NCBI GenBank assembly: GCA_037974965.1
Contig: JBBPFI010000011.1
Span: 62,001-126,000 of the forward strand
Length of the DNA stretch: 64,000 nt
Reading direction: 5' to 3'
DNA from: Dacryopinax spathularia
Taxonomy: Eukaryota > Basidiomycota > Dacrymycetes > Dacrymycetales > Dacrymycetaceae
The first letter of the stretch is position 1, and every line of letters starts with the position of its first letter. The notes beneath the pieces were generated by a model. It did not search any database, was not told the origin of the DNA, and was given only the letters and a program-made list of their open reading frames with translations. The position numbers were made by a program, and so were the translations under genes. Positions 34,598 to 46,700 of this stretch are shown here, piece after piece.

Positions 34598-36757
34598 TTA
34601 GTCGTCCTTATTCTGGTTGAGGTCCTCTGCCTCATCGTCGAGGGAGGCGTAAACCGCGGGCAGGCTCTGTTTCACGTCAGCAACGGTCGTAAGGGTAAGA
34701 TGAAGGCTCACAGCGTTCGCGGAAGAGAAGTGATACAGAGGTTGGACATGCGAGGGCTCTGAAGTAACGTGAGACAAGGAACTATGCGCGCTGTCGAGTG
34801 ACGAATGCAAGAGGGGAAGGAACCCTCCGTCTGGGAGATCGTCTGGGAGATCGTCTAGGCTGATGAGCGAAGAGAAAGGGACCGCGTCCTTCTTCAGGCT
34901 GCGACGAGCTGGTCCAGCGGTAGGCTGGCTTCCACCCAAGGAGGAGGAGGAGGACAACAATTGCTGACTCGCATACATGACCAGGGGCGAGAAAGTAACC
35001 ACGGGGCTGGGCAAGCTGCGGGAGGTCGCATCAGCTGCAGCGCTGTTTAGCGTGGTAGTCTGCGTTCCTTCCAGTCCTCCGGGGGCGGAAGTGCCTTCAA
35101 TTAGCTCGAAATGTTCGAGCCGCATCTGAGAATCACTCCGTGCCGTTTCATTCATTCGGCCGCAGCCGGGCAATGCGCCTGAGCGAACGGTAGGCAGCTT
35201 GTCTGAAGATTGGGGTGCCTGGTGGAGGGTCTCTGTCAACCGGCGGCGCTTCGCCGCTGGGGAAACCATTGGCAACCGGTCGTCAAAATCTTCCTGTCCA
35301 GATATAGTGACATCCACAGCATTCGAAAGGGCAGCAGCTTCGTGACTGCCCATTTCTGTACCCTTCGATAGGTGGAGTTGGTTTTGGGAAGGCATGTGGC
35401 GATTGTCGATTATATCATTCTCTTTGTCGGCAGCGTGGCGTCGACGAGAACGATGTGGACTGGGAACCTCGCATACACGTTCCCTTGCTGCAAGGCGAGA
35501 GGGAGAGTTGCCCAGGGAAGGAGGTCCTTCGGAGACGGGCACAAACATTTCGACGAACCAGCATAGTTCCTCCCAGTCAGGCGAAGACTTAGCTGGAACG
35601 CTGAGGCGGAGAAGTTTGGGTGGTGTTCTGTACGACCAGGCCATGTTTTGGCTCAGCTCGGCGGCAACATCCATCATCGCCTGTATATGCGCTTGCTTGA
35701 GTTTACGCCACGTTCGTTGTTGACGGACACTTACAAATATGTGGCCAATGTAACCGTGGAATGTTACAATCGCATCTTGAGGTTGGTAAGCATAAAGAAC
35801 GTCCCCCATAAACTGCAGCTCTTTCGAGAGGCGGAGTTTGTCTGTTGGAACCAACCATCAGGGAAGCTTGTCATGCTCGATTGAGTAGACTGACTGGATG
35901 ATCCTTCCACAGTGATAAAGTCAGGCTTGAAAGACATGGTGAAGACTCCGTCTCGCCGGGTGGAGAAAGGGGCAAGCTGGCTCGTGATGGTACGTGCGAC
36001 GACAGAACATACGATGACATGAGGTGAAGACCCGAGAGCAGCACCGTCCAGACCACGAGGAACTAAGATCGACTCTTCGTGACGTAGTACGTCGAGACGA
36101 TGAGTGGTTACTACACCTACAGAACGAACGTCGCGCATATACTTAGGATCGAGACGCAATGGAGACCTAAGAAGAGGGCTGCGTACCATATCCCAGGGAA
36201 AACCTCACAAATAGAGAGCTGCCCGAATAGTGCCGCTCATGCTTCAGCCAGCTGGGGGCATCATCGGGCGGATCGTTCGGGCTACACTTGTCGATAACGA
36301 TGGTAACGTCTTGAAGCGATGGATCGTCGCTGAACTGCTTGAAGGCTTCGTCCAGCCGTTTACTGTACACCCTTGTGACATTTGCGGAACTTTCGTCCCA
36401 GCGATCAGCAAAGTTGAGTGTCTCTGGCTCTTCGATGTCGAGAGGACTAGCAGAATAGGTGTCGAAGATCCGGGAGTGAAAGACAGCGCGCATACAAGCT
36501 GCACGGTACGGGTCTCTCGCGAAGAATGTCATCTAAACAGCACTCAGAACCAGCGCTCGGGTTACCGATGTAGAAAGATGTGAACCTTATCCGTCATAGC
36601 TATAATGCCGAGCGTCTCACATTGCTTGGACAGTGCGCCCAGAACGGGAGAGAGGACTGTAAAATCCCAGTTAAGGGTTGCGAACCGTGGAAAGCAAGCG
36701 AGACAGTGTCTTACTCTTAGCCGCTGCGACCGAAAGCTTGCCTTGAAGTACGATCAT
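34598..36757 (-). CDS. RAD9-like 9-1-1 checkpoint clamp subunit, paralog A
   Basis: Rad9 is the PCNA-like subunit of the 9-1-1 clamp that loads at DNA damage and recruits checkpoint factors through a C-terminal tail. From ATG 36757 (MIVLQGKLSVAAAK) a spliced exon gives ILSPVLGALSKQCETLGIIA and MTDK, then FFARDPYRAACMRAVFHSRI, FADRWDESSANVTRVYSKRL, SLQDVTIVIDKC and SSLFVRFSLGYG. Next come VTTHRLDVLRHEESILVPRG, APFSTRRDGVFTMSFKPD, LRLSKELQFMGDVLYAYQPQ and MAWSYRTPPKLLRLSVPAKS. The order (ALxxLSK..L.I, CxxR/K..FF, KxGVxxTHRL-like, F..ELxI...Y, R..PPxPLxI) follows Rad9, but similarity is distant. The tail of about 250 residues is Ser-rich and disordered; the last 112 codons are nearly identical to those of paralog B and probably contain one 45-nt intron. 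Introns of about 50 nt interrupt the clamp domain. Confidence 0.65.
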
Positions 36758-37057
36758 CGTACCTTCCGTCGATATTGGACTTCGGTTCCTGCGGAAAGTG
36801 GCGACGAAGATGTAGAAGGAACAGTGACAGGAGCAGAGAGCTCGACACGATGGTGGTAGAACCAATTCAAGGAACAGCAACAGCTCGGCGATAGCGGTAG
36901 TGATAGATTACGCCGGGCAGGCCCGGGAGTCCGCGGACTTTACGCGCGCCTATCCCACAAACCACTGACTAGTACTACCATCTCCACATGTCTCTACCTC
37001 TGCCCATAACGCACCAAACGATCTCACCGCTGACCTGCATCTTCTGGCGTTTCAATC
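36758..37057. promoter_or_regulatory. Divergent promoter region between RAD9-like gene A and PIF1-like helicase gene
   Basis: The two starts are 300 bp apart on opposite strands, so they are likely to share regulatory DNA. No clear TATA box was found. Confidence 0.4.
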
Positions 37058-39146
37058 ATGGACCGATGCCTCGCCGGCCTTTCGGGTCGACCTCTGGAGT
37101 TTGAGACGGACGTAGCACGCCGAAGGAGCTATGTCGAGCGAACGATGACACGAGCAACTCGCACACTATCTCTTCCCCTAGATCGACAACTGACTTTGGG
37201 AAATCCTCCCAGGAGACTAGCGGCTCATTCTGCGTTGAGGAGAGAAGGAGAGGGCACAGGGAATGGTGAGGGTACGAGCTTGGAGCAAGAGAGCTCGGGC
37301 TTGCCTATGGATGTAGGCTTGGACGAGGAGCAGGGTTTCCTTGTAAGACGGGCAAGGCTTCCGGATAGTTTTTTCTTCACAGGCGCCGCCGGTACGCATT
37401 CAGGACAGCTGATTATGTGGAAATTCCCTCTGATGCTCATTTAGGAACTGGGAAAAGTACCACTCTGCTTGCTATTATCGAAGATGCCCGCCAACGCCTC
37501 GGCGTCAATGCTGTTGGTGTTACAGCGCCCACTGGGATGGCTGCCTGTAACATCGGCGGCACTACCGTGCACTCTTTTTTCGGCATAGGGATTGACTCGA
37601 TGACCGCCGACACCATGGAGGCGGATATTCGCGCCAATGCGAGAGCATTACAGCATGTTCTACACACAGAGGTAGTCGTGATGGACGAAGGTAGTCAATA
37701 CGCACCCCCACCCGCCTATCTTCGTTTTGATGTGCATGTAGTTGGTCTTCTCAGCGCGGAGTTCTTGGACAACTTGATGATCGCTGTTGCTGCCATCCGC
37801 GGGGACGATAAGCCGTTAGGCGGCATTCAGGTATGCACCACAGGCAGCCCATTATTGCGCGCTAACCATATGACGCAGTTAATCCTGTGCGGCGACTTCT
37901 TCCAGATTTCTCCCATACGACCCCGTCTCGGGAATCTCAGTTTCGCCTTTGAGGCAACCACCTGGAAACGACATATCAAAGATTGCTATACGCTGACAAA
38001 GGTGTACCGCCAGAAAGATGAAGGTCATGTTCCCGGTGTCCTGCCAAAGAACGCGCTGACATGTCAACGGTTGGCAGAGTACGTTCGCATACTTCAGGAA
38101 GTGCGCTATGCGGAACTGTCGGACTTCTCAATACGAAGGCTTTCGGCGCTTGCCGAGCCTGTTTATTACCCTGACTCAGTCGAGCCAGTTGAACTGTGCG
38201 CAAGCTAACATCCCCTCGCAATCTATGCTGACGATCATCAGGTTCTCAATCCGAGCTTATGCCGACGAGGCAAACAACAGGAGGCTTCAAGCACTCCCCG
38301 AGGCAGAATACACCTACAAGGCCCTTGACTATGTCTCGTCCGGCTGTGTACGACAAGCACAGGCAGCATTGAAGGATCTAGCTGTGCACCGCACACTCCG
38401 TTTGCGTGCGGGCGCCCGCGTCATCCTGTTGAAGAATCAAGCCAACAATCCCATGCTTGTGAACGGGACGTCGGGTCGCATATTAGGCTTCATGTCGAAG
38501 ACGGAGTGGATCAAGGCTGGGGAGGACTTCTACAGCACCTCTACACTATCTCTGCGCACCTACCAAGCTGGTCGTTGGCCGGTGGTCGAATTCTCTCTTT
38601 CAGGATGTGCTGGCACCCAGCAAATGCTGATGGAACCACAGACTTGGGAGCTTAAGGCGAACGGGTATACTGTAGGAAGACGTACTCAGGTGAGCTGATG
38701 TCATCAAGCCCAAGATCACTCTAACGCTTATCGAGGTTCCCCTGGCGCTTGGGTGGGCAATGTCTATGCACAAAGCCGCAGGGCTCACTCTCTCACGCGT
38801 CATTGTTGACTTCCGTCACATATTTGATTACGGTCAGTGACTATTTAGGGGGTGGCAAGGCGAGGTCTTGACTCCCACCAGGCCAAGCCTACACGGCACT
38901 CTCCCGCGTTCGTACGCGCCTGAACCTCCAGATTCTCAATTTTGGGCCGGAAGCTGTAAGGAATATGTTCGTCCCGGCGATCCGCACTAATGTATCTTCC
39001 AGATCAAGGCTCACGCCAGGGTCAAATCGTGGTACCGTCGCGTCATACGTCTCGACCAGGTTCGTGCAGAGAGGGAGGGAGGCGGTGGCGTAGAAGGCAG
39101 AATACATCAGGGCGAACGCCAAGTCGGCACCCGAAGTCAAATCTGA
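37058..39146 (+). CDS. PIF1-type DNA helicase
   Basis: A superfamily 1B 5'-3' helicase of the PIF1 family, acting on nuclear or mitochondrial DNA. ATG 37058 opens a basic N-terminus. Walker A (FFFTGAAGTGKSTTLLAII) is completed across an intron at about 37391-37443. Then come TAPTGMAACNIGGTTVHSFF (motif Ia region), VVVMDE (Walker B, at an intron), LILCGDFFQISPI (motif III with GD..Q), WKRHIKDCYTLTKVYRQKDE, LRAGARVILLKNQANNPMLV plus NGTSGRILGF, VPLALGWAMSMHKAAGLTLS, and GQAYTALSRVRTRLNLQILN (motif VI with the essential Arg). It ends VKSWYRRV and then VGTRSQI. All core motifs are present. In motif V the usual HKSQG reads HKAAG, which may weaken activity. At about 600 residues it is short for nuclear Pif1; no Rep domain is attached, so it is not a Helitron. 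Confidence 0.85.
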
Positions 39147-39663
39147 GAGAGCGCGGCGTGCAGTCTGCCAATTCAAAGGCACGCGCAGTTTGGGAGAAGC
39201 AGGGTCGAATGCTTCCTTGTATAACTTGTAACCTATTATGCAATACCTGAGACGCGTGCACGAGTCAAGCGCTTAGTACTGCCAGCCGGAAGTCAAATGT
39301 CTGATTTGCTTCAGGGCTCCCGTCCGCGCAAGCTTCCGAGCCCTAGCCTTCCTCTGATGAAACATATACCGTCAGAGACAAGTGACTTTCTCCTCCGCGC
39401 GGGCCTCCTAGCTTGACTTTCCTCCTTACGCACTTCATCATAACTTGCATACTCCTTCATGAGCGGCGACAATCGCTCGGACGCAGCTGAAGCAAGTACC
39501 AGTACGTAACGTGGCGATGCCTCCACTCACACATTGTAGGCTTCCGGAAGCCCATCAACTGCAGACCCTCAAATGCGCACGTAAGACTCCGAGTCAGCTT
39601 TGCTTTCCGCATTGTATCTTGACTCCATCCACCCATCCTGCTCACGACGACGGACAACTCGAG
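39147..39663. other. Intergenic region upstream of an unknown gene
   Basis: About 500 bp with short frames only. Confidence 0.4.
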
Positions 39664-41080
39664 ATGCCCTTCAACGCTGCCCGCTTTCATCAGTTCCTTT
39701 CAGCCGCATCGGTGCAGGTAAGACGCCTTGAAGAAGCCGATACCATTCCACTTTATCTGACTACCATCTCAAGGCTATACAAAACGTGATAGTGCCCACC
39801 CTTGCGTCTAATGATTTTAGTCATCCGCAATGGGCTCAGATGTATAATGGTCTTATCGCTCCGACTATCGTGGAGGCATTGGGGTAACGTAACGCGAGAT
39901 TCCCTGCAGGGCAGTTTCGCCGAGTGTTTTCACAGGGGTCCCATTGAGGATGTCCGAGTTTATCGAGTCGTTCCCGTATCGCAGTGTCCGGCTGGCGTTC
40001 GCATTCCGGAAAATCCGACCTTGTGCCTCTTCACCGTAGAAATCGTTATCGAGGACGTCAAATATCTGGTGGCGGATGCTTGCAACGCTATTCGTGAGTG
40101 TGATTTGGTCTCACTGTTATTGGAGCTCATAGAGCAACAGTTCACTTTCTACGCCACGCTCTGGGTGCTGGGAATGAAACAGAGACTCGCGCGACCCTCG
40201 TACTCTGCTCATGGTGGTTTTCGTTGCTCCTGCCGGGCGAATCGACGCCCCCAGTGCTATCTGCTACCTGTATCGAAGGAACCTGTGCGGACATGCCCGA
40301 CAACGGAGTTATCGAAGGCCTTAGCGCCACGAGTCTGCCTGGACGCTGGCGTCTCGGACTGCGAGGCTATGCGACTACGCCGCGGTTGAAGATCCTCCTT
40401 GTTCAAACGTACAAAGCGATCCTGCGCAGCTTTATGAGGGGAAACACCTTCGAAACCATGCTGCAATTCGAAAGCTTGGCCCGCTCCAGGCATCGTATCT
40501 GCGACATCCCCATCCCCGTGAAACATCCGGATCTTGCCGAGATGCTGAACTGTGCTGAGAGGGCGGTCATTCTATGGTGTGTTCCGGTCATGCTCTTCCC
40601 CAGTTTCTAACGGCCGAATTCAGGTTGTTTGCCATGGCCCGCAGAGTTTTCCGCAGTCGAGAGAGGCGGAACCTTCGGATCAAGATTGTCACCATCAGTG
40701 GACTGAAGGCCAAAAAGTATCTAACTGATTTGCGCGAAAACATGCACCTGCGCACCCCCGATCAGCTCATGGCGCATGCCGCCGAGCTCATGACGCGCCC
40801 GAAGGGTCTTGCTTTGCGTGTTTTCATTTGCTGGCGATGCAGACTGGCTTTCTCGTTCGAGGAAGAAGCGCAGCACGAGCACCTCAATATCCAGTATGAT
40901 GACAAGGCCGGCTGGCATCACATCACGAACGTAACGTGGCCTATCTCGGTTGTGGAGCAGTATTTCAACAATGCGCCAACTCCACCTCGCAAATTGATCC
41001 TGTTTCAAGGTCGAGCTGTCCAAGAAGTCGAGGACGATGGCGATTTCGATGGAGAGGGCACTGACAGTGGGGACGTTTAG
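39664..41080 (+). CDS. Unknown multi-exon protein
   Basis: A gene model is supported by splice signals rather than by family. ATG 39664 gives MPFNAARFHQFLSAASVQ, then a GTAAGA..CTCAAG intron. Next exons give NVIVPTLASNDFSHPQWAQM, FAECFHRGPIEDVRVYRVVP, LCLFTVEIVIEDVKYLVADA and QQFTFYATLWVLGMKQRL. Later exons give GYATTPRLKILLVQTYKAIL, RHRICDIPIPVKHPDLAEML, RVFRSRERRNLRIKIVTISG and YFNNAPTPPRKLILFQGRAV, ending acidic (DGDFDGEGTDSGDV). The middle (40,190-40,290) is uncertain, with frames joining by an intron I could not fix. A CWRC pair is present (RVFICWRCRLAF). No domain is recognised. It stands between the PIF1-type helicase and another unknown gene inside the inverted repeats. Confidence 0.5.
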
Positions 41081-41245
41081 CGAGGCTAGGGCTATGACTA
41101 AGTCACGAGCAGGTGTGGTGTCCTGAATGACAATGTGTTCAACTCCGTTTTTCATAATCCATGTCATCCGAGTTACAACGATAAGGCAGGCTGGCTAGCA
41201 ATCAGGTGTAGAGGGATCGTCAGACTACACGGATTCACACTACAA

Positions 41246-43285
41246 TCAACAACCAAGTCGGATAGTGGCTGCCAGGTAGGCAGCCGGTCCCTCCTGGCGT
41301 GATGCAAGTATAGCGACGTCCCTTTCTATAGCTTGAGCAATGAAAGACGCGTCCGGGTGTGGACGCTTGAAGCGATGAGCGCCCTCCTCGCTGTTCAACA
41401 ACTCCACAGCATCGTCCACGCGAACGTCGCTGTAGCGAAACTCATACGTCTTCATGCCACTGTCATCATCAACACTTTCCTGCATAGCGAGCCACCGTGA
41501 CCCTTTAGGCGTGGGAAGGGCGATGACCCAGATTGACATATAGCCGTCATCGTATGCGCCAATCAAGGTGAAGGGACGGGCGACGCCGAAGGACAGGTTG
41601 AACTCCATAGCCGGTCCAGGACGAGCATAGAAATCCGCTTTGTAGGCATCTATGTACTCGATCGCACTAGATTCCTTCGGCAGACCCTCGATAGCCTGAG
41701 GGAAGGGTACCGGTGCCTCCCTGATGAGTCCTCCTGCCGTGCGACGTGCTCTCACAGCCTAATGGGGAATCAGCAGCATTCATTATAGCCAGACACCAAC
41801 TTACAAGATTATCTTGCTTGGTAACAGATATGTCACGATACTTCAGGCACAGCCAGTCGGGAATAACAGCGATGGAGGCCACGGGGAGATCGGCTAAATT
41901 CACTTCGCAGACGATCTCCATCCAGAGGGTCGACTCGGTTTGTCCGACCAGAAGCGAAAAGAGAGACGACCCAATATGGGGTAGGAGGTGAATCGAGTTG
42001 CAGTGGGCCAGTAAGTTGCTTTCGCCACTTGCTTCCAGAATGTTGCGCGTGGCTAAGGCGGGGTAAATTTGCAAGCGCCAAGCCGCAGGGAAAGGCGGCA
42101 GGACCGCCACGCGGAGATACGACTTCTGCTCCGACTTCGAGTGCACTATGAGGATGACGGTCTCAGGCTCTGGCCCAAGACACATTGCGCTGACATATTC
42201 GTCGCGAGGAATGGGCAAGTATGCCCAGGCGCTTTGCTCTCCAGGGCCGTCCGGAGGTACCTGGCAATAGAACACGAAGTCGTCCGAACGTCTGATCGCG
42301 AGGACGGCGCCGGCAACGGGATGGTGCAGGACAGCAGCTCCGTGCGGTATGTCTCCGACTCGCAGCTGCGCGGCTGGTCGCACTCTGGGGCCCTGGGAGA
42401 AACTAGTGTCGTGTGCTGGATGGCTGATGGCCCGGCCTACGATCTGTTCTATGGCCCAGATACGTACGCCATCCCACTCGTTATTTATCAAAAATAAGGA
42501 GAGTGATGGCATAGCGAAGATGCCGAAGACTTCTCCATGCTAGTTGAAGGCCGTGAGTGAAGCTCCTGGGGAGAAAAAAAAATCAAACGAACATAGGTAT
42601 CCAAGGCCAGTGTCGTCTGCCTCATATCGACCACATTGCGCGCATGCACGCATGGCAACCCATGCATATCCGAAAAACAGGCCCATTCACCCGCAAACGC
42701 AATCGGACCGCTGGACCGCTCAATCTCGATGGATGTCGGAACTTCCGCCGTGCGGAAAGTGACGCAGAACGTGCGGCGTTCCGTGCAGGTCGCCATCGGT
42801 ACTCCACCGGAGAGCGACTCGAATTCCGATATGTCATCTATCCTCCAGGAGACGAGGATGGCAACATTTTCGCGGGAGGAAGAGCTGACCTGAGGCGTGC
42901 CAAAGAGGCTCAACCTGCGATTGTTTCCTAGAGGAATAGGGAAAGACCACGTGTAAACTAGTTGTCCTGGTTGTGCGAGAGACGAGAGATGGGCGGAGCT
43001 CTGATGGATGACCTGGATAGAGCCCACATTATCGATGGTGAAAATCCATGCGCCGATTAGAGACGTCCAGACAATCGTCGTATCGAAGCCTGGGAGACGA
43101 GGTTTCTCGATTGATCGGAAAGTGTAGCGCCTGTTGGCCGGGGAGGAGCTAGCCTCGGAAGCTAACCTTGACTCCCTTCTGCGATCCTGGCCCGGATGAA
43201 AGCCTGGATTCATGGTTTGATAGATGGCAGGCTGATAGTCTGGCACGTAGGGCGTGTGGAGCTCTCCACTAGAGGGACGTGCCAT
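41246..43285 (-). CDS. Unknown protein, propeller-like composition
   Basis: The start is probably ATG 43285 (MARPSSGELHTPYVPDYQPA). The protein is rich in short hydrophobic strands: TTIVWTSLIGAWIFTIDNVG, GQLVYTWSFPIPLGNNRRLS, GEWACFSDMHGLP, GVRIWAIEQIVGRAISHPA, SAMCLGPEPETVILIVHSK and HIGSSLFSLLVGQTESTLWM. It ends RQEGPAAYLAATIRLGC. This alternation recalls the beta-rich C-terminal halves of basidiomycete F-box proteins, but no F-box is visible at the start. Introns are needed near 42,560 and near 41,760-41,810. Around 42,540 the most natural reading (TAFN-stop-HGEVFGIF) has a TAG, so either the intron is longer than it looks or the gene carries a nonsense change. Function unknown. Confidence 0.5.
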
Positions 43286-43725
43286 CTTATGTAGGTGAGC
43301 AATGTCAGATAGGGGTCGACTGGTACGTGAAGGAGGTGGTGGTAGAGGTGTAAGCCGCGCGGCTGGCAATCGGTGTCATCCATTGGGAAATGCCCTGCTA
43401 GCAACAGCCCCACGATACTACTAGGCCGCCATCCATGCGAGACATAAGCTTCCGTATGGAGGTCATGTGGCGCAACCGTACAGCATTCGTACAAGTCTGA
43501 GGACCAGTGAACCTAACGGAAGCTCTCGGAAGAATAAGTTGAACCCTTTCCCGCCGCGGACATCCGCCTCAGCTTCTAACTGCACCACCACACTCTTCCG
43601 TTCAATCAACAGCCAACTAGTCGGACCAGCTTGCTCCTGCACGCTCATACTCATAATCCACATAATTACCCAAAGCAGAGCACTTATTACACGAGCGCTG
43701 CGCGAGTGCTGTTGGGCTCGGGACC
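43286..43725. other. Divergent upstream region
   Basis: 440 bp between two divergent unknown genes. No coding signal is recognised and the promoters are presumably here. Confidence 0.4.
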
Positions 43726-46700
43726 ATGGGGAGCGAAGAAAGAGCGGGGCGGAGCGCCCGCCAGGTGCAGGAGGCCGTTATACTTCGGCTCCCGCCGTAT
43801 GTTGAAGAAATCCTTCAAGTATTATCAGCAACTGTGCCGTTAAAGTTCCGTCGTAATAAGAAGTTTCTGACCAATGTGATGACGGACCTTGTTGAGTGGG
43901 CCAAAGTATTGGTCAGTGCCTGTCTACGAGTTGATGATGTGTAGCTCACGCAAATTCACAGAATCCGCTCATCAAGTTCTACTTCCTTTTGGGTCTTGCC
44001 ACGGAACATCCCGTATCTCTGCGCGACCGTATCCAGGAGGTTCTCAAGACGTGGCAGTGGGTCCGCGAGGCCAAAGTTGCGTTCTCTCTGCAAGGACCGA
44101 AGTTGCTCGCGATCGAATTACTTCCCAGCGCCTACCTTGAGTCATTCCCTGCACTGCATTTCCTCGCTGGTCATGAGGAGCCGCAACTTGACGGAATCAT
44201 CGGCGCTGACGGGGTTCTTAATCTCATTGCGGTCTCTGGCGGGCAGGAACGCGTGCTACGAATCGATTGGGATCATCGCCTTTCTGTCGTTTTCGGACAT
44301 GTGTTCAAAACATTGCTGGAGCTTGCCGGGACAAAGCCACCCCTGCAATCCGATTCCAGGACTGAGGCCACCGCATATTGCGTGCGCCTGAAGAGCCTAT
44401 GGGTATGTCCGCATGTCTAGCATGTCTTCCTCACTGACCTAATGCAGGCTGCTGTTTCGAAGGCTGCAACTGCTATTGGAATCTGTCGACTTCCGGGCGT
44501 ATTGGAAGCACGCTTACTTGCAGACATGCTTTCTTCGAGAGACGTTGTTTGGGCACATGGTCTGAAGGAAGAATACACCATTCTGCGGAGTGAACATATC
44601 CCACCAACGTTTCTTTACTATGTCCTAGGCCGCGAGTCGTGGTTGTGGCTGCAAGCACCGGCTCAAGTTAGGAAGACGGCAAGATCTCGCAAATGGTGGG
44701 AAAATACTGGCCAGCAGCGACAGCAGTACGTTCAGGAGTATCTGAATCGAAGCTTCGGAAGTGAACTCGCTGGCTCGATTCTCCCTGACGTCGAGTGGTC
44801 AGAGAACGTGAATAGGAGCAGCCGGGAGCTATATCTCCTGCATGCTACTGATGCATGGGTGCGTTGCAGTATCCCGTGCATTTGCGGAGACCCGGACGTT
44901 TTCTCACTATTTTGCAACAGATTCGCTTCCTTCTTCAACATTATGCTGCGCGGGCTGAGCCGCACAAGGTCATGATCGAGAATCTTATCATTCTCCTGAA
45001 CCAGTTGAATGCTTTAATCGCACCGGATCCACAATTGGCGCTCCCAATTCCGGGTGCAATCCTCCCACTGCAGTACCTGCCGTTAGCACTGGTCCTTCGC
45101 TGCGACCCAGGTAGTGACCTTAGGCCCCGGGGCGTTGCAGACCTCAGGCTCCCTTCATGGACTCGTCGTCTAGATGAGGTGGTATCGCCGCGGAGGAATG
45201 CTGAGGGATCGCAAGAGTTTATACACAGGATCATCAGGGGCTGCAGATTGGTTGTAAGTGTGGTTCGCAAAGGTGCGAGCCATGGATTGACGAGAGCACA
45301 AACTCTTTGTAGGGCTTCTTCTACGCAACATTCAGCGAAGAAGTCTTTGACATTATTCGGGGAGAGTTCCACGCCAAAGTCTTAGCCATGCTTCATACGG
45401 CGAACCAGCTGGCTGCAGCGGGCGACGGGCGCGTACGGCGGCACCTTCCTAATCCCACTTGCGTCCCTTGGTCACATCGGCAACGTTACAAGGCCATTTT
45501 CGGTGCTTCGGATGCGCAACAGCTCAAGAAGGTCATGTCATATGCCACGAGAACGCACAGAGTACCAGACGACCCCACGCGTCCACGAAAGCAGAGGCAA
45601 AGTCCCAGCTTGAACGAACGTGTTCCTCGAAATCAATATCAATATCAAAGTCCGAGTAGGACATCTGCTGCCGAGGAGACGTGCTCAGTACTTCCCGACG
45701 CGAGAGTCCAATGGAAGGATGGGGGAAACGATCCCGCGATCCCGAGAAGCCCTTATAACGATCAAATCACGCCGCTGCTCCACTCCCGTCCACCGTCTAC
45801 AGTTCCTCCAGTTCAGACAACGCCGGCATCCAGCACTGCGAACTCTCTCAGTATTCCGAGACGGTTCCCCTCTTCTCGGGGCTCTGACATGGTGGACCGG
45901 GCTGTGCCTGATGTTCCGGTCCCGGTCGAAAATGACGTGCAGAATGCCATGCGGCATCCTCCAAAAAGACAGTCACGTCCACCTCCTGCTACCCCAAGCA
46001 ATCAGGGCTGGTCCGATAGTAACGTACGGTATGCAAAGCGTACCTGTTCTCCGAGCCCAGGAGAGAGTGCTCTCGACCACGACATACCTGATCCTCGGTC
46101 CGCCGTTCAAACAAGGAGCACGAAGCGCACAAGAGCTTCTCCGACGATGTTCGACAACAGCTCTCCATCACGGTCTGATCCCACCGGCAGTGCCCAGACA
46201 AAACCGAAGGTCCGCATTCAGCAAGAAGCGCCGAACCAGGCCCCCTCGGCGAAGCCAAGGGCGTCAGATTATGGAGATGCTGTGGCCCCTGACCTTCCTG
46301 TACCAACACAACACTCGAATACCAGCAACTACGGCGACGACGTTACGGCCCCGAGTGTTCAGGCGGCTCTGCCGACAAAGCCGGACCTATTTGATGAATT
46401 GAATGATCCCACCTCTATCGACCCATTCGCAGCATACCAGGACGACGAACTGACGGATAACGACTGGTCGCAGGTTGATCTAACGAACTCGGCGACTGCG
46501 AATGAGGAAAACGATCTGTCTGACGATGAAGAAGAGACGGTTGCAGCATCATACAGCGTTCTTCCAGTGAAGAAGGATCCGCGCCGCATCGGTCATCCGT
46601 ACTACACGACGGCGGACTTCACGAAGCGAGCTTGGTTTGGTGAGACCAGCCGCTCTCTTCGAAAGTTTGCGGGTACGGTGGAGGGCGTGAAGATCAAGCC

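Larger units (their letters stand above)
30520..34936. repeat. Left arm of large inverted duplication (about 4.4 kb)
   Basis: Reading left to right this segment matches 61,180 down to 49,611 on the other strand, apart from the LTR element there. It holds the intact eL8 gene, a decayed dehydrogenase, a minisatellite and the 3' end of RAD9-like gene A. Translated segments are identical over long runs with isolated differences: eL8 Val versus Ile in CRKMG(V/I)PYV, dehydrogenase AYA(V/I)SK, RAD9-like tail NQN(K/E)DD. The outer limit is near the AAGGCGTCTCC-like sequence at about 30,520. The inner limit is in the coding sequence for GGSQPTAGPARR at about 34,936. Confidence 0.92.

Noticed and set aside
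37058-39146. Helitron, because of the PIF1-type helicase
   Set aside because: There is no Rep/HUH domain next to the helicase, and a normal multi-exon gene structure is visible.
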